Positions 1 through 6,532 of a stretch of 16,910 nucleotides of DNA are shown here, piece by piece. The DNA is from an uncultured Olsenella sp. Lineage in GTDB: Bacteria > Actinomycetota > Coriobacteriia > Coriobacteriales > Atopobiaceae. The stretch's first letter is position 1. Each line of letters opens with the position of its first letter. A program made the position numbers and the translations under genes. The notes below the pieces were generated by a model, which searched no databases, was not told the DNA's origin, and saw only the letters and a program-made list of their open reading frames with translations. Where the stretch lies: the NCBI GenBank assembly GCA_900540955.1, contig UQIF01000034.1:1-16910 (forward strand). The letters run 5' to 3'.

Positions 1-10
1 CTTCCGATCT
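1..10. other. Probable residual Illumina adapter
   Basis: The first ten bases, CTTCCGATCT, are identical to the 3' end of the common Illumina TruSeq adapter. An exact match at the very first base of the window is best explained by untrimmed adapter at a contig end, not by genomic sequence. Bases 11-58, between this and the malic enzyme stop codon, show no recognisable gene or terminator. Confidence 0.8.
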
Positions 11-58
11 GGCGGGCGCCTGGCCCTGCAGCTGTGCGACAGCCCCGGCGACGGGCCG

Positions 59-1237
59 CTAGATACGGGCAACACCGGACTTGCGGGCGGCCTCGGCGAC
101 GGCGGCGGCCACGGCGGGGGCGACGCGCTCGTCGAAGGCGCCGGGGATGATGTAGTCCGCACAGCGCTTGTCGTCGTCAACCAGGCCGGCGATGGCGTAG
201 GCGGCCGCCTCCATCATGTCGTCGTTGATGTCGGAGGCGCGCACGTCCAGGGCGCCGCGGAAGATGCCGGGGAAGGCCAGCACGTTGTTGATCTGGTTGG
301 GGAAGTCCGAGCGGCCCGTGGCGGCCACGGCGGCGCCGGCGGCCAGCGCCTCGTCGGGCATGATCTCGGGCACGGGGTTCGCGCAGGCGAAGACGATCGG
401 GTCGGCGGCCATGGTGCGGACCATGTCCTGGGTGAGCGCGCCCGGGGCGGAGACGCCCACGAACACGTCGGCGCCCCTGACGGCGTCGGCCAGGCCGCCG
501 CGCACGCCCTCGCGGTTGGTCCAGGAGGCGACCTCCTCCTTGACGGGGTTCAGGCCCTCGCGACCCTCGTAGATCGCGCCGCGGCGGTCGCAGATGACGA
601 CGTCGCGGACGCCCATGCGCTTCATCAGGCGCGCGATGGAGATGCCCGCCGCGCCGGCGCCGGAGAAGACCACGCGGACGTCGGCCAGCTCGCGGCCGGT
701 CAGGCGGCACGCGTTGATCAGCGCGGCGCAGGTCACGACAGCGGTGCCGTGCTGGTCGTCGTGGAAGACGGGGATGTCGCAGGACTCCTTGAGGCGGCGC
801 TCAATCTCGAAGCAGCGCGGGGCGCTGATGTCCTCGAGGTTCACACCGCCGAAGCTGCCGGCCAGCAGCTCGACGGTGCGGACGATCTCGTCGACGTCCT
901 TGGAGCGGACGCACAGCGGGAAGGCGTCGACGTCGGCGAAGGTCTTGAACAGGGCGCACTTGCCCTCCATGACGGGCATGCCGGCCTCCGGGCCGATGTC
1001 GCCCAGGCCGAGCACGGCGGTGCCGTCGGTGACGACGGCCACGAGGTTGCCGCGGCGGGTGTAGGTGTAGGAGTCGTCCACGTTCTCGTGGATCCTCATG
1101 CAGGGCTCGGCGACGCCTGGCGTGTAGGCCACGGCGAGCTCCTCGGGGGTGGAGATGGGGGCGCGGCTCACGACCTCGATCTTGCCCTTCCACTCCTTGT
1201 GCTTGTCCAGCGCGTGCTGCTTGGCGTCCTCGGCCAT
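59..1237 (-). CDS. Malic enzyme, short bacterial type, NAD(P)-dependent
   Basis: This enzyme oxidatively decarboxylates malate to pyruvate and CO2 with reduction of NAD(P), in the cytoplasm. The 392-residue length fits the short bacterial family. Visible motifs, in order, are the catalytic Tyr in AYTPGVAEPC (Y38), the catalytic Lys in MEGKCALFK (K93), the metal-binding acids in LEDISAP (E135, D136) and FHDDQHGT (D161), a Rossmann GAGAAG (193-198), then ANPVPEI and GRSDFPNQINNVLAFPG. The acidic residue in ICDRRGAIY, at the end of the second Rossmann strand, leans towards NAD over NADP; this is inference. I chose the ATG at 1237 because GGAG sits six bases upstream and the protein then begins MAEDAKQH; an in-frame start at 1294 would add 19 non-conserved residues. 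It is divergent from the Cys-rich gene at 1424. The gene is complete although its stop codon is only 58 bases from the window edge. Confidence 0.93.
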   Translation of the reverse strand: MAEDAKQHALDKHKEWKGKIEVVSRAPISTPEELAVAYTPGVAEPCMRIHENVDDSYTYTRRGNLVAVVTDGTAVLGLGDIGPEAGMPVMEGKCALFKTFADVDAFPLCVRSKDVDEIVRTVELLAGSFGGVNLEDISAPRCFEIERRLKESCDIPVFHDDQHGTAVVTCAALINACRLTGRELADVRVVFSGAGAAGISIARLMKRMGVRDVVICDRRGAIYEGREGLNPVKEEVASWTNREGVRGGLADAVRGADVFVGVSAPGALTQDMVRTMAADPIVFACANPVPEIMPDEALAAGAAVAATGRSDFPNQINNVLAFPGIFRGALDVRASDINDDMMEAAAYAIAGLVDDDKRCADYIIPGAFDERVAPAVAAAVAEAARKSGVARI

Positions 1238-1342
1238 AGGGATCTCCAATCCGTCTGTCCGCCCACGCGTCGCGGGCGGTATTTGCCATGTCAACGCACA
1301 AGCATAAGAGTAGTCAGGGCGGGCCGGAATGAAGGCGTTTTA

Positions 1343-1375
1343 TCGGTTTTCGACAGTATGCGTCGGTTATCGACA
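1343..1375 (+). promoter_or_regulatory. Tandem 13-bp direct repeats in the promoter of the Cys-rich gene
   Basis: TCGGTTTTCGACA (1343-1355) and TCGGTTATCGACA (1363-1375) match at 12 of 13 positions and start 20 bp apart, about two helical turns. The second copy overlaps the place where a -35 box would sit for the -10 at 1389. This is a typical layout for an activator site, but the regulator is unknown. Confidence 0.4.
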
Positions 1376-1388
1376 TCGACGGCGAACC

Positions 1389-1394
1389 TATACT
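1389..1394 (+). promoter_or_regulatory. Candidate -10 box for the Cys-rich gene
   Basis: TATACT lies 30 bases before the start codon of the 73-residue gene. No good TTGACA-like -35 exists at the right spacing, which fits activator dependence through the tandem repeats just upstream. Confidence 0.45.
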
Positions 1395-1423
1395 GTGGCC
1401 GATCAGTCGACCAGGGAGGAATC

Positions 1424-1645
1424 ATGGCAAAGAGCGTCCTTATCAAAGACACCACTCGCGAGCAGCGCGAGGCCATCGTCCGTCAGGGGCTCAACTTCTG
1501 CGAGGAAGGCAGCTGCGACTTCTGCGGCGGCTGCAGCCTGGGGGTCGGCTCAATCGAGAAGATGTTTCAGCCCTACATCGACGGCAAGCTCGAGCTTACC
1601 GAGGTGAACATGCTGCATGCAGCCACGCGCTTCGAGCGCGGGTAA
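1424..1645 (+). CDS. Cys-rich 73-residue protein of unknown function
   Basis: I do not recognise a named family. The 73-residue product has no signal peptide or membrane segment. Its centre holds four cysteines spaced C-x4-C-x2-C-x2-C (C26, C31, C34, C37) in a Gly-rich stretch, flanked by a charged N-terminal part and a C-terminal region that looks helical. The spacing would suit a zinc or iron-sulfur site; that is inference. The start is well supported by GGGAGGA three bases before the ATG, and a -10 box (TATACT, 1389) and tandem 13-bp repeats lie upstream. It is divergent from malic enzyme, which hints at a metabolic or redox role but proves nothing. A GC hairpin follows the stop codon. The strong ribosome binding site, promoter signals and clean start make it a real gene and not a chance reading frame. 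Confidence 0.8.
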   Translation: MAKSVLIKDTTREQREAIVRQGLNFCEEGSCDFCGGCSLGVGSIEKMFQPYIDGKLELTEVNMLHAATRFERG

Positions 1646-1653
1646 GGCCAACC

Positions 1654-1672
1654 GGCCCCCATCGCGGGGGCC
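1654..1672 (+). terminator. GC hairpin after the Cys-rich gene
   Basis: GGCCCCC (1654-1660) pairs with GGGGGCC (1666-1672) across a five-base loop, nine bases after the stop codon. There is no T-run behind it, so it may be a weak or Rho-assisted terminator or an RNA end stabiliser. Confidence 0.5.
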
Positions 1673-1685
1673 TCGCGCCCAGCCA

Positions 1686-1835
1686 TCGCACAAAGTCCAA
1701 AAAATAAACGACTTGATTCGAGAAGCGTCGGTATAGCCTGCCGAAACGACCGGAATTCCAGTAAAACTGGGCCGATTAGCGCCTCGATACCAAGGGGTTT
1801 CGAATTAAGTCGTTTATTTTTTGGACTTTGTGCGA
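1686..1835. repeat. 150-bp AT-rich inverted-repeat element (MITE-like or structured RNA)
   Basis: Two perfect 29-bp arms, 1686-1714 and 1807-1835, face each other around a 92-bp core. The outer end of the left arm reads TCGCACAAAGTCC and the inner end AACGACTT. Pairing continues inward to about 1734/1787 with mismatches; two of the broken pairs (1715/1806 and 1722/1799) are G-T on the plus strand and so would be G-U wobbles in a plus-strand RNA. The core holds a smaller hairpin (CCAGT 1758-1762, loop AAA, ACTGG 1766-1770). The arms are about 34% GC in otherwise GC-rich DNA. There is no coding capacity. A dinucleotide CA flanks both ends (1684-1685, 1836-1837), too short to prove a target duplication. 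It lies between convergent genes and could be a miniature transposable element, a small RNA or an unusual bidirectional terminator. Confidence 0.75.
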
Positions 1836-1905
1836 CAAACAGCGCAAGACAGCGTTGCGGCGCATCGCGCCACGCGCCGATTTAAGGCTCGGCCTCCGCC
1901 GCGGC

Positions 1906-2460
1906 TCACGCCAGGCCGAGATCGATCCCGCCAAGCCAGCCCCAGCGCGGGGCACTCATGACGCCGTAGGTCGAAAGCCACGCGTCGAGCGGGGCGCGCC
2001 GCACGCGGCCTTCGACGCAATCCATCACCGCGCCGTCGCCCGCATACAGACCGACGTGCCCATACTTGCGGCCCGCAGCGGAGTACGGGTGCTCCCCCAC
2101 CGCCACGACCATGCCCACCCTAAGGTCCACGAGCTCCGTGAGCGCGCAGTACCGATTGCACAAATCGCCCGCATGCCCGCGAACGAGCCCCAGCTCAAGC
2201 GCGGAAAAAACGTTCTCGATCCACGCGGCACAGGCGTCGTCGCCGCAGGCGGGCTCGGCGTGCGCCACCTCGACGAGGCGCCGCTGCCGCGCAGTCGCGT
2301 CCATGAGCGCCTGCGGGGCGCCGGCCTCCCCCGCCGCGGGCACCGCACGCCAGGCCGGCTCGCCCCAGCGCGTGACGGCGAGCCCGCGGCCCGCGCCCGC
2401 GTCGTCGGCAAGGTAGCCGCGCCGGCGCAGGTCGGCGAGCAACCGATCCTTGACGTCCAT
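1906..2460 (-). CDS. NlpC/P60-like cysteine peptidase domain protein, no signal peptide
   Basis: The 184-residue protein has a C-terminal domain of the NlpC/P60 (C40-like) type. The likely catalytic Cys is C77 in DDACAAWIENVF and the His is H135 in KYGHVGLYAGDG; the closing segment DAWLSTYG...WGWLGGIDL also fits the variant common in Coriobacteria. Such domains usually cleave peptidoglycan stem peptides outside the cell. Residues 1-70 are charged and contain no signal peptide or membrane anchor, so export, if any, would need another route. The start codon lies 5 bp after the stop of the GntR gene, with GAGG inside the end of that gene, so the two are surely cotranscribed and likely translationally coupled. 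In many secreted relatives the family's third catalytic position is a polar residue; here it is not obvious. Function is inferred from the domain only. Confidence 0.72.
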   Translation of the reverse strand: MDVKDRLLADLRRRGYLADDAGAGRGLAVTRWGEPAWRAVPAAGEAGAPQALMDATARQRRLVEVAHAEPACGDDACAAWIENVFSALELGLVRGHAGDLCNRYCALTELVDLRVGMVVAVGEHPYSAAGRKYGHVGLYAGDGAVMDCVEGRVRRAPLDAWLSTYGVMSAPRWGWLGGIDLGLA

Positions 2461-2465
2461 CCGAA

Positions 2466-3185
2466 TCAGCGCCTCGAGGTCAGCTGATAGCGGAAGATCT
2501 CGGGATGGATCCTCGAGCGCGTGTACTCGAACATGATGCCGTCGGAGTTGAAGGAGCGCCCCTCGATCACGGCGACGCAGCCATACGGCCCGAGGTCAAG
2601 CCGGTCGCGGTCCTCCTCGTCGGCGAGCTCCACGGTCACAGTGCGCCGACTCGTGAGGATCTTCACCCCCACCTCCTGTTCGAGGTGGCGGTAAATCGAG
2701 TTCCTGGCAACTTCCACGGTAATGCCGGGCACGACGGACTCGAGGAAGTAGCCGCGATCAATCTGGCAGGCCCTCCCGTTGAGGCTTCGCACGCGAACGA
2801 CGTGCTTGAGCAGGTCGCCAATCCCGAACCCGGAGCGTACGGCGAGCGCCTTGTCGCAGGTAACGGTCTCGACCAGCTCTACATGGGTCGACGGCACCAA
2901 CCCGTTGCGCGCAGCGTACTCGCCGAACGACTCGATGCCCTCGAGGACGCCCGTCACGTTGTGGGTTTCCTCCCGCCAGATCACGCGAACGCCCTTACCG
3001 TGAATCGGCTGGACGAAGGCCTCGTCAGCGAGCATTGACAGCGCGCGGCGCAGGGTGTTGCGAGAGCAGGAGAACTCCGTGGTCAGCTCGTTTTCCGTGG
3101 GAAGCAGATCCCGATAGGCATAAAGGCCTCCCTGAATGCGCCCACGCAGCTCTCGATAGATTCCCTCATACCTGGCTTTCGGCAT
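2466..3185 (-). CDS. GntR-family regulator with UTRA domain, TreR-like
   Basis: This 239-residue transcription factor has an N-terminal winged helix of the GntR family (about residues 5-70, with LLPTENELTTEF and SRNTLRRALSML, then the wing around PIHGKGVRVIW) and a C-terminal UTRA ligand-binding domain (about 85-235). In this HutC/TreR subgroup the ligand is commonly a sugar phosphate. The gene diverges from an alpha-glucoside-type PTS gene, and a 12-bp palindrome, TTTGTCGACAAA, lies between them; it resembles the TTGT...ACAA operator known for Bacillus TreR. The natural inference is repression of the PTS gene, relieved by the incoming sugar phosphate. I chose the ATG at 3185, preceded by GAGGGGGG, which gives MPKARYEGIYREL, the normal family N-terminus; an in-frame extension to 3341 is not credible. 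The NlpC/P60-like gene follows after 5 bp. Confidence 0.9.
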   Translation of the reverse strand: MPKARYEGIYRELRGRIQGGLYAYRDLLPTENELTTEFSCSRNTLRRALSMLADEAFVQPIHGKGVRVIWREETHNVTGVLEGIESFGEYAARNGLVPSTHVELVETVTCDKALAVRSGFGIGDLLKHVVRVRSLNGRACQIDRGYFLESVVPGITVEVARNSIYRHLEQEVGVKILTSRRTVTVELADEEDRDRLDLGPYGCVAVIEGRSFNSDGIMFEYTRSRIHPEIFRYQLTSRR

Positions 3186-3276
3186 CTGGACCCCCCTCTC
3201 GCAAACGACTCGCCGACACACGCCGCCCGACCACCGAGCAAAATACGCGAGTGTACTCCCCGTGCATGAATTCGAA

Positions 3277-3282
3277 ATCATA
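3277..3282 (-). promoter_or_regulatory. Candidate -10 box for the GntR gene
   Basis: On the minus strand the sequence reads TATGAT, one mismatch from TATAAT, 91 bases before the regulator start codon and in a locally AT-rich patch. The -35 region is poor, so this is tentative. Confidence 0.3.
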
Positions 3283-3312
3283 TTTAGGCCGTTTGCGGGT
3301 GCTTTAAGCCAT

Positions 3313-3324
3313 TTTGTCGACAAA
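3313..3324. promoter_or_regulatory. Candidate operator palindrome TTTGTCGACAAA
   Basis: This perfect 12-bp palindrome lies between the GntR/UTRA regulator and the PTS gene. The TTGT-N4-ACAA layout matches the known operator style of TreR-type GntR regulators. It is about 95 bases before the PTS start codon, so bound regulator could block that promoter. It is the only such palindrome found in the intergenic region. Confidence 0.55.
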
Positions 3325-3419
3325 CGGTAGATATTCTCCACGCAACGACCTCCCCGGGCGGTATCCTCTCCGATGGCGTAGCCGCTGACGCGTTGGCGCG
3401 CCCGACGAGGGGAGCGCCC

Positions 3420-4979
3420 ATGATGCAGAAAATCCAGCGTTTTGGCGGGGCGATGTTCACGCCCGTGCTGTTATTCGCGTTCGCGGGCGTCGTCGTGGGC
3501 GTCGGCACGCTATGCACAACCGAGGCCGCCCTCGGCCCCATCGCCGCCGAGGGAACTCTCTGGCACAAATGCTGGAGCATCATCCTCGAGGGCGGCTGGA
3601 CCGTGTTCAACCAGCTGCCGCTGCTCTTTGCCGTCTCGCTGCCCATCGGCCTTGCGCGCAAGCAACAGGCGCGCTGCTGCATGGAGGCGCTCGTCGGCTA
3701 CCTCACGTTCTGCTACTTCCTGAGCAACATCATCCAGACCTGGGGCCCCGAGCTCGGCGTCGACTATGCGGCCGAGGTCGGCCGCGCCTCCGGTCTGGCC
3801 ATGGTGGCGGGCATAAAGACGCTCGACATGGGCATGATCGGCGCGCTCATCATCTCGGGCGTGGTCATCGCCCTGCACAACAAGTTCTTCGACGTCGAGC
3901 TCCCCGAGTGGCTCGGCACCTTCTCGGGGTCGACGTTCGTGTACATGGTCTCATTCGCAGCCATGATCCCGCTGGCGGCGGCGTCTGCCCTCATCTGGCC
4001 CCACGTCCAGGCGCTTATCTCCGGGCTCCAGAACGTGATCATGAGCACCGGCGTGGCGGGTACGGGCATCTTTGTGTTCCTCGAGCGGATGCTCGTGCCG
4101 TTTGGCCTGCACCACCTGCTCTACACGCCGTTCTACTACGACGGCGTGCTGGTGAGCGGCGGCATCGTCGGCGCCTGGGCAAACATCCTGCCGCAGCTCG
4201 CCGCGACCTCGGCACCCATCCCAAGCATCGCGCCGTGGGCGGCCATCACCGCCACCGGCTGGGCAAAGATCTTCGGCATCCCCGGCATCGCCGCGGCATT
4301 CTACGCCACCGCATGGCCGGACAAGCGCAAGAAGCTCCTTGCGCTCCTCATCCCCGTCACGCTGACCGCGGTGCTCTGCGGCGTCACCGAGCCCATCGAG
4401 TTCACGTTCCTCTTTGTCGCGCCGCAGCTGTTCGTCGTGCACGCCGCGCTCTCGGCCGTGATGGCCATGCTCATGAACGTCCTAGGGGCCTACGGATTCT
4501 TTACCGGCGGCCTCATCGAGATGGCCTCCCTCAACTTCATCCCCCTCGGCGCGAGCCACGGCATCACCTACCTGCTCGCGCTGCTCGTCGGGTTGTGCTT
4601 CACCGGCATCTACTTCACGGTCATGCGCATGCTCATCCTGCAGTTCGACTTCAAGACGCCAGGGCGCGAGGACGACGAGGTGCACTTCTCGTCCAAGGAG
4701 GACTATCGGCTCGCGCACGGCGACAAGAACGCGCTGGCGGCGCGCGTCGTCGACATGCTCGGCGGGGCGGACAACATCGTGTCCGCGATGAACTGCACCA
4801 CGCGGCTGCGCATCGAGGTGCGTGACACCAGGGTCGTCGCGCCCGTGGGTGATTTTCTGGCAGTCGGCGTCCGCGGCGTGGTGGCGCACGGGAAAGCCAT
4901 CCAGCTGGTCATCGGCACCGACGTCACCAGCGTCAAGGAGTGCTTCGACCTGATTGTCGGTGCCTCCGCCGGCAAGTAG
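3420..4979 (+). CDS. PTS EIICB, alpha-glucoside/maltose type
   Basis: This membrane permease imports and phosphorylates a glucoside, probably an alpha-glucoside such as maltose, using phosphate relayed from HPr and a separate EIIA. The 519-residue protein opens with MMQKIQRFGGAMFTPVLLF, very close to the start of the MalP/GlvC group, and has about ten hydrophobic segments up to residue 415, including the EIIC signature GVTEPIEF (321-328). A hydrophilic linker leads to an EIIB domain (about 435-515) with the phosphorylated Cys in NCTTRLRIEV (C459). No EIIA domain is fused and no 6-phospho-glucosidase gene lies nearby, so both must be encoded elsewhere. I chose the ATG at 3420 because GAGGGGAG ends five bases before it; an ATG follows directly at 3423. 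It is divergent from the GntR/UTRA gene. Sugar specificity is inferred from family likeness only. Confidence 0.9.
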   Translation: MMQKIQRFGGAMFTPVLLFAFAGVVVGVGTLCTTEAALGPIAAEGTLWHKCWSIILEGGWTVFNQLPLLFAVSLPIGLARKQQARCCMEALVGYLTFCYFLSNIIQTWGPELGVDYAAEVGRASGLAMVAGIKTLDMGMIGALIISGVVIALHNKFFDVELPEWLGTFSGSTFVYMVSFAAMIPLAAASALIWPHVQALISGLQNVIMSTGVAGTGIFVFLERMLVPFGLHHLLYTPFYYDGVLVSGGIVGAWANILPQLAATSAPIPSIAPWAAITATGWAKIFGIPGIAAAFYATAWPDKRKKLLALLIPVTLTAVLCGVTEPIEFTFLFVAPQLFVVHAALSAVMAMLMNVLGAYGFFTGGLIEMASLNFIPLGASHGITYLLALLVGLCFTGIYFTVMRMLILQFDFKTPGREDDEVHFSSKEDYRLAHGDKNALAARVVDMLGGADNIVSAMNCTTRLRIEVRDTRVVAPVGDFLAVGVRGVVAHGKAIQLVIGTDVTSVKECFDLIVGASAGK

Positions 4980-4980
4980 C

Positions 4981-5002
4981 GACGGCGACGTCGCGCGCCG
5001 TC
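4981..5002. terminator. Hairpin between convergent PTS and miniprotein genes
   Basis: GACGGCG (4981-4987) pairs perfectly with CGCCGTC (4996-5002) across an eight-base loop, directly after the PTS stop codon. It could serve both converging transcripts. No T-run follows on either side, so efficiency is uncertain. Confidence 0.45.
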
Positions 5003-5012
5003 CGACGCAGGC

Positions 5013-5228
5013 CTACCCCCTAGACCGATCGGGGACGGCGATGGCAATCAGCCCGAGCACAACAGGCGTGGTAAAGACGCCGATGAGGTAGAGCGGCCAA
5101 CGACGCTCAGGCGAGAAGCCCTTCATCTGAATGATGTCCGAAAGGGTGCGGACCGCCAAGAAGTACGCGGCAAGAACAGCTATGTAGAACAAAGCGATAA
5201 GGACGTTGACGACGGCGAGCTGATTCAT
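5013..5228 (-). CDS. 71-residue membrane protein with two predicted helices
   Basis: I do not recognise a family. The protein begins MNQLAVVNVLIALFYIAVLA, a hydrophobic helix spanning about residues 4-26, followed by a short charged loop with SDIIQMKGFSPERRWP and a second hydrophobic helix (about 46-66) ending in VPDRSRG. The positive charges in the loop and the tail differ in number, so topology cannot be fixed confidently. Start support is good: GAGGT lies seven bases before the ATG. It converges on the PTS gene with 33 bases between the stop codons and shares its hairpin. The opposite orientation makes a direct role in PTS transport uncertain. Confidence 0.7.
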   Translation of the reverse strand: MNQLAVVNVLIALFYIAVLAAYFLAVRTLSDIIQMKGFSPERRWPLYLIGVFTTPVVLGLIAIAVPDRSRG

Positions 5229-5402
5229 GGACGCACCTCTTTCTTGGTCCGGTCGTGCGCACTACACCTCAAGATTACCCGTTGTTCCAGCAGGCATTTG
5301 GCGTATGTACCCCCCTCGGTGAACGGCTGCGCGGCCGCGGTGCACGGCTACGCCCAACGAAGGCCTTACCCAGCCCGAAGGTTCCCGGCCGCGGCCTCGA
5401 CG

Positions 5403-5408
5403 TATACT
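5403..5408 (+). promoter_or_regulatory. Candidate -10 box for galE
   Basis: TATACT lies 41 bases before the galE start codon and is the same hexamer as the -10 of the Cys-rich gene at 1389. The upstream spacer is GC-rich and the -35 is weak. The gap 5229-5402 holds short GC palindromes but no other convincing signal. Confidence 0.45.
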
Positions 5409-5449
5409 AGAGGATGGCCGTTTAGGCCCACCCAACCGAAAGGAACCCA

Positions 5450-6520
5450 ATGAGCGAGAAGAAAGACCCCAAGGACACCTGCGTCCTCGTCACCGGCGGC
5501 GCCGGCTTCATCGGCTCCCACACCGTCGTCGAGCTCCTCCAGAATGGCTATCAGGTCGTCATCGTCGATGACCTTTCCAACGCGTCCGAGAAGGTCCTCG
5601 ACCGCATCGACGCCATCGTGGGCGAAGACGCCGCCGAGCGCCTCACCTTCTATCGCGCCGATGTCAACGACCGCGTCGCCCTCGAGTGCATCTTTGACTC
5701 GAACCCCATCGACCGCGTGATCCACTTCGCCGGCTTCAAGGCCGTCGGCGAGTCCGTGGTCAAGCCGATCGAGTACTACACCAACAACCTCGGCAACACG
5801 CTCACCCTCGTGGACGTCATGCGCAACCACGGCTGCAAGTCCATCATCTTCAGCAGCTCGGCGACCGTCTACGGCGACCCGGACTCGCTGCCCTTGACCG
5901 AAGCCAGCCCCAAGAAGAACGCCACCAACCCCTACGGCTGGACTAAGTGGATGATCGAGCAGATCCTCACCGACCTCCACACCGCCGACCCCGAGTGGAA
6001 CGTCGTCCTTCTTCGCTACTTCAACCCCATCGGCGCCCACCCCTCAGGGCTCATGGGCGAGGACCCCAAGGGCATCCCCAACAACCTGCTGCCCTACGTC
6101 GCGCAGACCGCCATCGGTAAGCGCTCCGAGGTCCACGTCTTCGGCGACGACTACCCCACCCCCGACGGCACCGGCGTGCGCGACTACATCCACGTCTGCG
6201 ACCTCGCGACCGGCCACGCCGCCGCGCTCGCGTGGATGAACGGCCGTGAGGGCGTCGAGGTCTTCAACCTCGGCACCGGCCGCGGCACCTCGGTCCTCGA
6301 GATCATCAAGGCCTTCGGCCGCGCCTGCGGCCACGACGTGCCCTACGTCATCGACCCGCGTCGCGCTGGCGACGTCGCCGAGAACTACGCCGACTGCTCC
6401 AAGGCCAAGGAGCAGATGGGCTGGGAGGCCAAGTACGGCATCGGCGAGATGTGTCGCGACTCCTGGAACTGGCAGTCCAAGAACCCCAACGGCTACGCCG
6501 ACGCCGACGACGCCGAGTAG
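5450..6520 (+). CDS. galE: UDP-glucose 4-epimerase
   Basis: GalE interconverts UDP-glucose and UDP-galactose with a tightly bound NAD, in the cytoplasm. It serves galactose use in the Leloir pathway and supplies UDP-galactose for surface glycans. The 356-residue protein has the NAD-binding GGAGFIG (16-22), the catalytic serine in FSSSATVYG (S137) and the Y-x3-K pair in NPYGWTK (Y162, K166), followed by RYFNPIGAHPSG and GVRDYIHV. All key residues are present. It is slightly longer than E. coli GalE because of a short N-terminal extension and an acidic tail, YADADDAE. AAAGGA before the ATG supports the start. It is first in a probable three-gene operon. No galK or galT is nearby, which favours a cell-envelope role over galactose breakdown; that point is inference. 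Confidence 0.97.
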   Translation: MSEKKDPKDTCVLVTGGAGFIGSHTVVELLQNGYQVVIVDDLSNASEKVLDRIDAIVGEDAAERLTFYRADVNDRVALECIFDSNPIDRVIHFAGFKAVGESVVKPIEYYTNNLGNTLTLVDVMRNHGCKSIIFSSSATVYGDPDSLPLTEASPKKNATNPYGWTKWMIEQILTDLHTADPEWNVVLLRYFNPIGAHPSGLMGEDPKGIPNNLLPYVAQTAIGKRSEVHVFGDDYPTPDGTGVRDYIHVCDLATGHAAALAWMNGREGVEVFNLGTGRGTSVLEIIKAFGRACGHDVPYVIDPRRAGDVAENYADCSKAKEQMGWEAKYGIGEMCRDSWNWQSKNPNGYADADDAE

Positions 6521-6532
6521 GTGCCCGACCCG

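Noticed and set aside
1259..1279. CCGCCC/GGGCGG inverted repeat in the malic enzyme leader
   Set aside because: Six-pair GC stems are common by chance at this base composition and nothing else marks it as a riboswitch or operator.
177..1301. Long open frames opposite and within malic enzyme
   Set aside because: They are shadows caused by high GC. Their products are Arg/Pro/Gly/Ala-rich, lack start signals and show no domain, while the malic enzyme frame has all family motifs.
1686..1835. CRISPR array or attachment site as an explanation of the inverted repeat
   Set aside because: There are only two copies, they are inverted and not direct, and no integrase, Cas gene or tRNA end is adjacent.
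5331..5396. GC palindromes (GCGGCCGC, GGCCGCGGCC) upstream of galE
   Set aside because: They are short, fit the base composition and show no symmetry around the promoter that would suggest an operator.
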